A DNA stretch of 11,756 nucleotides, from the NCBI GenBank assembly GCA_018830605.1, contig JAHJRZ010000033.1:1-11756 (forward strand), read 5' to 3'. The stretch is from Patescibacteria group bacterium (GTDB lineage Bacteria; Patescibacteriota; UBA1384; JAHJRZ01). Every line of letters begins with the position of its first letter. Position 1 is the stretch's first letter. Below the pieces are notes generated by a model that saw only the letters and a program-made list of their open reading frames with translations, did no database searches and was not told the DNA's origin. Of the stretch, positions 6,612-11,756 are shown piece after piece. The position numbers and the translations under genes are program-made.

Positions 6612-8543
6612 TTACTTATCTAAATTTTGCACTTTCTTAGCGTAAGTCTGGATAAATCTCTTGCGCGGCAGAACTTCATCTCCCATCAAGGTCGAGAAGA
6701 TCTTGTCTGCCTCTTCTGCATCCTCGATCGCGACCTGCAAGAGTGTTCTTTTTTCCGGATTCATCGTCGTCTCCCATAACTGCTCCGGATTCATCTCACC
6801 CAAACCTTTATATCTCTGGATATTAATTTTTTTATCCTTTTGCTCGGCCAGAATTTCGTTCTTCTCCCCATCAGAATAGATCCAATGCTCCTCTTTGCCC
6901 AAGAAAATTCTATAAAGCGGCGGCTGGGCAATATATAAATATCCCTTATTTATGATTTCCGGAAAATGGCGGAAGAACAGAGTCAAGAGAAGCGTCCTAA
7001 TATGAGAACCATCAACATCCGCGTCAGTCATAATTACTATTTTGTGATATCTGACTTTAGCTACTTCTTGCTCTTCGCCAATCCCCATACCGAGGGCCAT
7101 AACTAAAGCCTTAATTTCATTATTCTCCAGCATTTTATCTAATCGGGTCCGTTCGACATTCAAAATTTTTCCCCGCAATGGCAGAACAGCTTGAGTCTGA
7201 CGGTCTCTTCCTTGTTTTGTCGACCCTCCGGCCGAATCGCCTTCGACAATAAAAAGCTCTGAATATTCCGGCCGACGCGAGGAACAATCTGCTAACTTCC
7301 CCGGCAGAGCAAAGCCATCTAAAATTCCTTTACGGATGACTGTTTCGCGCGCCGCGCGGGCGGCGCGTCTGGCTCTGGCAGCTAAAAGTGATTTTTGACC
7401 AATGGAGCGGCCGTCGTTTGGGTGCTCTTCGAAATAAGCCGAAAGCTCGGAGCCGACAACCGACTCAGTAGTTGTTCTTACTTCAGGATTGCCTAATTTT
7501 GCTTTGGTTTGGCCTTCAAATTGCGGCTCTTGGAGCTTAACCGAGATAACCGCAGTCAAGCCCTCGCGCACATCATCCCCCATCACTCCCTTATCTTTCT
7601 TGTCTGAAAGATCATTCTTTTTAATATAATCATTAATAATTCGGGTTAAGGCGGAGCGAAAACCAGTCAAGTGCATTCCGCCTTCGGTCGTGTAGATATT
7701 ATTGGCAAAGGTATAAAGATGCTCATTAAAATCATCTGTATATTGGATCGCCGCCTCAACCTGAATGCCGTTCTCCTCTTTCTCAATATAAACAATATCA
7801 GAAAGACGTTCTTTGCCTCGATTTAGATGGTCAACGTATGATTTTACCCCGCCCTCAAAATGAAAATTATAAATCCTGGGATGAGTTTCAACTTCTTCTT
7901 TATAATTTCTCTCATCTCTAATGGCGATTGTCACTCCTTTGGTCAGATAGGCCTGCTGGCGCAGATGGTCAGTAATCGTCTGCCAATCAAATTCGATCGT
8001 ATCCAGATATTTGGCACTCGGTAGAAAAGTAATCTTTGTCCCTGTTTCTTTCGTTTCACCGGTCGCTTTAACATCAGCTTTGGGTTCACCCCCTTTTTCA
8101 TAGCGCTGGAAAAATATCTGTCCTTCACGCTTGACTTCTGCTTCCATCCAATCAGAGAGGGCGTTGACGACTGAGACGCCAACACCATGCAAGCCGCCTG
8201 AAACTTTATAGCCACCATAGCCGAACTTAGCGCCGGCATGAAGTGTCGTTAGAACCGTCTCAAGGGCTGATTTTTTAGTCTGTTTATGAATACCTGTGGG
8301 AATCCCGCGGCCATTATCCTCAACTGAAAGAGAACCGTCTTTATTAAGAGTGGCAATGATTTTATCACAATATCCTGCCATGGCTTCATCAATGGCGTTG
8401 TCTACCACTTCCCAAACCAAATGATGCAGGCCTGTCTTGCCGGTCGAGCCGATGTACATTCCCGGCCTAAGTTTAACCGGCTCCAACCCCTCTAAAACTT
8501 GGATTGAGGTGGCATCGTATTTATGTCCTTTTTGCGCTGCCAT
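6612..8543 (-). CDS. gyrB: DNA gyrase subunit B
   Basis: ATPase and TOPRIM subunit of gyrase, 643 residues, the short form without the large insertion of the enterobacterial protein. The N-terminal GHKL ATPase shows E45/N49 in EVVDNAIDEA, D76 in EDNGRG, and the ATP-lid motif GLHGVGVSVVNALS. The transducer domain follows. The TOPRIM domain has EGDSAGG starting at E434 and DADVDG with D507, D509 and D511 for metal binding. The C-terminal motif QRYKGLGEMNPEQLW contacts GyrA. The ATG at 8543 gives a normal N-terminus; the leader sequence before it has no Shine-Dalgarno. gyrA follows after one base, a standard gyrBA operon driven by the promoter at 8611-8639. Confidence 0.98.
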   Translation of the reverse strand: MAAQKGHKYDATSIQVLEGLEPVKLRPGMYIGSTGKTGLHHLVWEVVDNAIDEAMAGYCDKIIATLNKDGSLSVEDNGRGIPTGIHKQTKKSALETVLTTLHAGAKFGYGGYKVSGGLHGVGVSVVNALSDWMEAEVKREGQIFFQRYEKGGEPKADVKATGETKETGTKITFLPSAKYLDTIEFDWQTITDHLRQQAYLTKGVTIAIRDERNYKEEVETHPRIYNFHFEGGVKSYVDHLNRGKERLSDIVYIEKEENGIQVEAAIQYTDDFNEHLYTFANNIYTTEGGMHLTGFRSALTRIINDYIKKNDLSDKKDKGVMGDDVREGLTAVISVKLQEPQFEGQTKAKLGNPEVRTTTESVVGSELSAYFEEHPNDGRSIGQKSLLAARARRAARAARETVIRKGILDGFALPGKLADCSSRRPEYSELFIVEGDSAGGSTKQGRDRQTQAVLPLRGKILNVERTRLDKMLENNEIKALVMALGMGIGEEQEVAKVRYHKIVIMTDADVDGSHIRTLLLTLFFRHFPEIINKGYLYIAQPPLYRIFLGKEEHWIYSDGEKNEILAEQKDKKINIQRYKGLGEMNPEQLWETTMNPEKRTLLQVAIEDAEEADKIFSTLMGDEVLPRKRFIQTYAKKVQNLDK

Positions 8544-8610
8544 AAATAGTCAAAAATTAAGATAAATAGGATATATTTACCCCTTAAATTATCCCCCATA
8601 TTCTGCTTAC

Positions 8611-8639
8611 ATTATACCATATATTAAGAAAAATGTAGT
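8611..8639 (-). promoter_or_regulatory. Predicted gyrBA promoter with extended -10
   Basis: Minus-strand -10 TATAAT (8616-8611, perfect) is preceded by TGG, giving the extended -10 TGGTATAAT. A weak -35 ACTACA (8639-8634) lies 17 nt further up. The start would be near 8604, leaving a leader of about 60 nt before the gyrB ATG. The -35 lies in the loop of the inverted repeat at 8626-8650. Confidence 0.7.
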
Positions 8640-8650
8640 CTATTTTTCTT
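8626..8650. terminator. Inverted repeat after the L,D-transpeptidase gene, possible terminator
   Basis: A perfect 9-bp inverted repeat (AAGAAAAAT / ATTTTTCTT) with a 7-nt loop begins immediately after the transpeptidase TAG. The stem is A/U-rich and has no separate U-tract beyond its own 3' arm, so as a Rho-independent terminator it would be weak. It overlaps the -35 and spacer of the gyrB promoter, so it may instead affect that promoter. Confidence 0.45.
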
Positions 8651-9406
8651 CTATCTGTGGACAATAACTGGGATACCGATTTCCGCCCAAGCATAAAGCC
8701 AAATTTGATTATCGTCACCTGAACGCACACAGCCGTGAGAAACAGGGTGCCCCAGACTTCCCGCACCCTCTTTACGGCCATTAATTAACGGCAAACCGTG
8801 CAAACCATTCTCCGTTCCGCCGGCCCAATAAAATCCCAGCCAGTAAGGCATGGCCCAATTATCACCTCCGCCTGAACCATAAGCCCAGCGCATCTTATCA
8901 AGTATCTTAAAATTCCCTTGTTTGGTCGGCTTATCTTCTCTGCCGGTGGAGATGAGCCAATTATTGAGCAGACGGCCATCCTCCCAAACAAACATTCTCT
9001 GGACTGAAAGGTCAAGCTCGATCGCCTTGCCCACATAGACCGGCGGGGTGCCGGGATTATCTTTTGATTTATCAGTTGAGACCGGATAGATCATCACGGC
9101 TGACCTGCCAATTTGGGGAAGATCAACCTCACTCTGTTCTTTTTTCGGTTCATCAGGAATCGCTCGGCCGCCAAAACTCGAGTTATCAGCAATGATATTA
9201 GTCCCAAGTTTCGCCGCTACCCCGGGCAGATATCTATTAGTTGAATCTTTGGCGAAAGTGGAGGCGGAGTCGGCCAAAGTCGAAAAATTATCGGGATTAC
9301 AGGCATAAGCCAGACCCGCTCCCAGAATAATCAGCATAATTACAAAAATAGGTATAACAACCTTAGGGCTCAAATGTCCCACTTTTTCCTTAATATCTGA
9401 CTCCAT
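8651..9406 (-). CDS. Membrane-anchored L,D-transpeptidase (YkuD domain)
   Basis: Cysteine enzyme that makes 3-3 cross-links in peptidoglycan, or attaches proteins to it, outside the membrane. The product has 251 residues. One hydrophobic helix at about 16-35 follows a short charged cytoplasmic end, and a Ser/Pro/Asp-rich spacer leads to the YkuD domain (about 127-250). The domain begins IELDLSVQRMFVWEDG, a typical first strand, and contains the catalytic motif HPVSHGCVRS with Cys226 and His224, plus an upstream His203 in NGLHGLP. All expected catalytic residues are present. Cys36 follows AYA and does not form a good lipobox, so the helix is read as a signal anchor. The ATG at 9406 has no Shine-Dalgarno and sits about 3 nt from the predicted transcription start. 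It lies between a surface-protein gene and gyrB, with its own promoter. Confidence 0.93.
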   Translation of the reverse strand: MESDIKEKVGHLSPKVVIPIFVIMLIILGAGLAYACNPDNFSTLADSASTFAKDSTNRYLPGVAAKLGTNIIADNSSFGGRAIPDEPKKEQSEVDLPQIGRSAVMIYPVSTDKSKDNPGTPPVYVGKAIELDLSVQRMFVWEDGRLLNNWLISTGREDKPTKQGNFKILDKMRWAYGSGGGDNWAMPYWLGFYWAGGTENGLHGLPLINGRKEGAGSLGHPVSHGCVRSGDDNQIWLYAWAEIGIPVIVHR

Positions 9407-9415
9407 ATTAGAGTA

Positions 9416-9444
9416 ATATTAACACATTTCAAAACGTAACACAA
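9416..9444 (-). promoter_or_regulatory. Predicted promoter of the L,D-transpeptidase gene
   Basis: Minus-strand -10 TAATAT (9421-9416) is preceded by TGT, an extended -10. A weak -35 TTGTGT (9444-9439) lies 17 nt upstream. The start would be near 9409, only a few bases from the ATG at 9406, so the message would be practically leaderless. Confidence 0.45.
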
Positions 9445-9445
9445 A

Positions 9446-9460
9446 TGACCAGATTGACCA
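9446..9460. promoter_or_regulatory. Direct repeat just upstream of the transpeptidase promoter
   Basis: TGACCA occurs twice with a 3-nt gap (9446-9451 and 9455-9460), a 9-bp spacing, ending one base short of the predicted -35. The position would suit an activator, but no known regulator motif is recognised and it may be chance. Confidence 0.25.
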
Positions 9461-9486
9461 TTCTCACCGGATTTTGACAATATCCT

Positions 9487-9517
9487 ACAACCTACGAGGT
9501 TGAAGTTACGAGGTTGT
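9487..9517. repeat. Period-14 repeat with dyad symmetry after the surface-protein gene
   Basis: TACGAGGTTG occurs at 9493-9502 and 9507-9516, exactly 14 nt (two heptamers) apart. The ends ACAACCT (9487-9493) and AGGTTGT (9511-9517) are inverted, and a tighter hairpin CAACCT-ACG-AGGTTG also exists. It lies 22 bp beyond the stop of the surface-protein gene. There is no following U-tract in that direction, so it is not a canonical terminator. Confidence 0.6.
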
Positions 9518-9538
9518 CCCATATTGCTATGGCTGAAA

Positions 9539-11756
9539 TCAGATAGTTTTTGTCTTTATCTTTATATTCTCTTTTTTATGTTTTCTCTTGATAAGAAAAA
9601 AGATAATGAAAATGACGACTATCACTCCAAGCGAGACGGCGATAATCGTCATTATTCTCTTCTTTTTTTCCAGCTCTTTGACCTTGGCTTTCAATTCACC
9701 ATTATCATCGAGTTTAAAGTAGGAGCTGTAATCCTTGGCATCGCTTTTGAGAGTGAGCTCGTCAGAAATCTTCTTCTGGGCAAAGAGGGTGATGGTGTGG
9801 TCCCCATAAGCCAGCCCTGTTTGTTTGAAATCAATGCTCTTGTTAAAAACGCCGTCATTATTAGAATCAGTTCTGGTTTCATAAGGATCAGAGCGCAGAA
9901 TAATGATTACTTCAGTCCCACGGAAGGACTTGCCCTCAAGAATGGCTTTTGTCTTCTCACTCCCGACTTTGGTTAATTCAGGGATAGGGGGAAGAGCATC
10001 AACGCTGAAGGTCTTCTTGATCTCTTGACCTGATTTATCTTTAAGAATCAGGGCGACTAAATAGCGGTTAATATCAATGTATTTATGCTCTACCTTGATG
10101 CCATCAGCTTGATTGCCATCGCCAAAGTCCCAGTGGTAAGATGAGTATCCTTTAAGGTTGGAGGCGTCAAAAACAGCCTTCTCTTCAACTATCACCTTCT
10201 CTGGCACTATGGGTTCTGCCGTCGTGCCTGTCTCTTTTTGGAAAGAGGAGGATTTTTGAGAGGTGGAGGTTGGGGTTGGAGGCAGGACCTTGACGGTGAT
10301 CGAGGCGTAGCCATTAACGCCAGAAGCAGTGGCTTGGATAGTATTTGAGAAGGTTCCAGCAGAGGCGCCAGCCGTGAAAATGCCTGAATTGTCTATGCTT
10401 CCTCCCCCATTAACCACACTCCAAGTAAAAACAGTGCCGGGAACGGGGATATTTGAAGAGTCATAAGCAATGGCGGTAAAGGCTTGAGATGATCCTTGAT
10501 CAAGAGTGGCAGATGAGGGTGAGACAGTGATTGAGGCCACGCCAAAGAGCCAGTTTAAGTTATTGCCCGAGTTAAATCCGCCGGTGGTGGCGTCTATTTG
10601 ACTGCCCGCAGAAGCGTTAGAATCTGCTACATCAACATAGTTGGCGATGGGGGCGGGATTTGAGACATTAAATAAATACTGCGTGCCAGGGGTAGAGCTG
10701 ACCATATTAATTCGGGTTGAAGTATTGCCGCCATTAAGATTAATATTGGCAAAAGCATAAGTTGAGCCGGCATTAAAAGTTAATTTTGAAGAAGGAGTGG
10801 TGTCGGTAAAAGTGCCCGAAACAGCGCAGGAGTCGGCAAAAGTAACACCAGCGGCTGAAACGTTGGTGGAGGTGAGATTATTAAACTGCTGGCCGCCGGA
10901 AGTAATGGTCTCTCCGGCAGAACCGTCGAGGATTAGAGTTGAGGTGTTGGCGGTCAGAGTGCCGGCATTGCGGGTAAAGTTGCCAGATAGATTGACGATT
11001 GAGGAGCCGAGCGTCAGTTTGCCGTTATCCATTTGGAGATAGCCGTCAATGTCAGCCGCCTGATTATTAAAATTAACGCCAGAACCGACCGCATCTGAAT
11101 TGGTCAAGGTGAGATTGCCATTAATATCAATCCCATCCTGAAAGGTCCAGCCGCCAGCGGCATTGTTAAAAATAAGATTATTAAATGCTTGGCTGCCGGA
11201 AGTGATGGTCCTGCCGGTGGCGCCAGCGTCAAAAGTGACCGTGCTCGAACCAGCAGTGAAGGTGCCCCAGTTTAACCAGTTGCCGGCGACAGTCATATTG
11301 TTGGCGCCCATACTTAAAGTGCCGGTGGTGATGGTCAAACTGCCGTTAACATCCAAAGCTCCTGCCGGAACGTAAGTCTCCGCTGCATTGTTAAATTGTA
11401 AATTCCAATAAGTGATAGAGACAACATTAGTATTGCCACTGGCATAATTACCAGAATAGATAACAGTTGAAGTGCTGGCTGTAAAGGTGCCGGCAACAAC
11501 AAAAGGCGTGCCGGTAACGCCTGATAAGGTAATCGTTCTATTTGAGGCATTGAATGTTCCAGTGTTAATCGTCAAAACTGAACCGACATTAATATCGCCT
11601 GCCGCGGTAAAGGTCGTGCCTGCCTGATCAACGGTTAAATTATTATAGGTCGTCCCCGCGATATTAGTGGCGGCCGCACCAGTGTATTTAATAGTTGAGG
11701 TGCCGGGAGTGAAGGTGCCGCCAATAACAAAGGGCGTGCCTGAACCAGAGAGAATA
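9539..11756 (-). CDS. Large cell-surface repeat protein with Ig-like and PKD modules (5' end outside window)
   Basis: The frame is open to the window edge, so only the last ~738 residues are visible and the true start lies upstream; the TTG at 11575 is internal. Residues encoded by about 11756-10540 form Thr/Ser/Asn/Gly-rich beta repeats. Four units starting GTFT or GTLT (11719, 11491, 11266, 10963; 75-101 residues each) share blocks like TSTV, ITSGxQxFNNL and LTITTGTL, as in beta-solenoid adhesin-like proteins. Next come a bacterial Ig-like (Big) domain (about 10535-10270), a Ser/Thr-rich linker, a PKD domain with WDFGDG (10132-10115), and a further beta domain with a calcium-loop-like DSNNDGVF (from 9868). 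A short charged helix and a C-terminal transmembrane segment (about 9649-9590) with a basic 16-residue tail anchor it. There is no LPXTG motif. The role is likely surface display or attachment; the ligand is unknown. Confidence 0.85.
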   Translation of the reverse strand, partial: ILSGSGTPFVIGGTFTPGTSTIKYTGAAATNIAGTTYNNLTVDQAGTTFTAAGDINVGSVLTINTGTFNASNRTITLSGVTGTPFVVAGTFTASTSTVIYSGNYASGNTNVVSITYWNLQFNNAAETYVPAGALDVNGSLTITTGTLSMGANNMTVAGNWLNWGTFTAGSSTVTFDAGATGRTITSGSQAFNNLIFNNAAGGWTFQDGIDINGNLTLTNSDAVGSGVNFNNQAADIDGYLQMDNGKLTLGSSIVNLSGNFTRNAGTLTANTSTLILDGSAGETITSGGQQFNNLTSTNVSAAGVTFADSCAVSGTFTDTTPSSKLTFNAGSTYAFANINLNGGNTSTRINMVSSTPGTQYLFNVSNPAPIANYVDVADSNASAGSQIDATTGGFNSGNNLNWLFGVASITVSPSSATLDQGSSQAFTAIAYDSSNIPVPGTVFTWSVVNGGGSIDNSGIFTAGASAGTFSNTIQATASGVNGYASITVKVLPPTPTSTSQKSSSFQKETGTTAEPIVPEKVIVEEKAVFDASNLKGYSSYHWDFGDGNQADGIKVEHKYIDINRYLVALILKDKSGQEIKKTFSVDALPPIPELTKVGSEKTKAILEGKSFRGTEVIIILRSDPYETRTDSNNDGVFNKSIDFKQTGLAYGDHTITLFAQKKISDELTLKSDAKDYSSYFKLDDNGELKAKVKELEKKKRIMTIIAVSLGVIVVIFIIFFLIKRKHKKENIKIKTKTI

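Noticed and set aside
8584..8781. 65-codon minus-strand frame across the end of the transpeptidase gene
   Set aside because: It overlaps the conserved catalytic region in another frame and runs through the gyrB promoter; no protein features.
9296..9310. Cys36 of the transpeptidase as a lipoprotein cleavage site
   Set aside because: The residues before it (LAYA) do not form a proper lipobox because Tyr is at -2 and Ala is at -3; a signal anchor fits better.
9487..9517. Rho-independent terminator for the surface-protein gene
   Set aside because: A dyad is present but no U-tract follows on the minus strand.
9500..9976. 158-codon plus-strand frame
   Set aside because: It is antisense to the membrane anchor and Ig-like part of the surface protein; its apparent hydrophobicity mirrors the anchor region.

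Overview
All recognised genes lie on the minus strand, so transcription runs from high to low coordinates. The window looks like a piece of a small, reduced bacterial genome, most likely a Patescibacteria/CPR member of the Parcubacteria type. This is inferred from four things: a short (~640-residue) GyrB; a modular surface protein built of Thr/Ser/Asn-rich beta repeats with Ig/PKD modules and a C-terminal membrane anchor; starts that mostly lack Shine-Dalgarno sequences; and short 7-bp tandem repeats sitting in and beside a housekeeping gene. TGA acts as a normal stop (infB, abiEi and the surface gene end with it), so the TGA=Gly code of Gracilibacteria/SR1 does not apply. The lineage was not tested by any search.

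Layout in order of transcription. (1) 11756-9539: the C-terminal ~740 residues of a large secreted surface protein, open at the window edge. (2) 9406-8651: a membrane-anchored L,D-transpeptidase for peptidoglycan cross-linking, with its own predicted promoter. (3) 8543-3953: gyrB and gyrA, one base apart, behind a strong extended -10 promoter. (4) 3885-2451: an AT-rich AbiE-type toxin-antitoxin pair, the AbiEi antitoxin/repressor followed by the overlapping AbiEii nucleotidyltransferase toxin, behind a near-consensus promoter whose -10 is covered by a 17-bp palindrome. (5) 2469-2290: an in-frame 3' remnant of an unknown protein next to the abiE module. (6) 2285-139: infB (translation initiation factor IF2) with its own promoter and a ~120-nt AT-rich leader made of mirrored heptamer repeats. 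(7) 138-1: the possible beginning of a further gene.

The backbone is housekeeping (supercoiling, translation initiation) plus cell-envelope genes. The abiE module is the accessory element. Its base composition is much lower in GC than gyrBA (for example 15 of 60 G+C at 3481-3540 against 34 of 60 at 6061-6120). It has its own autoregulated-looking promoter and is followed by a truncated reading frame, as expected for an acquired cassette that landed in or replaced part of a gene between gyrA and infB. I did not find a wholly new system. The most unusual points are the abiE promoter/operator layout, the gene remnant behind it, and the period-7 repeats that have expanded inside the IF2 GTPase domain, the IF2 linker and the infB leader.
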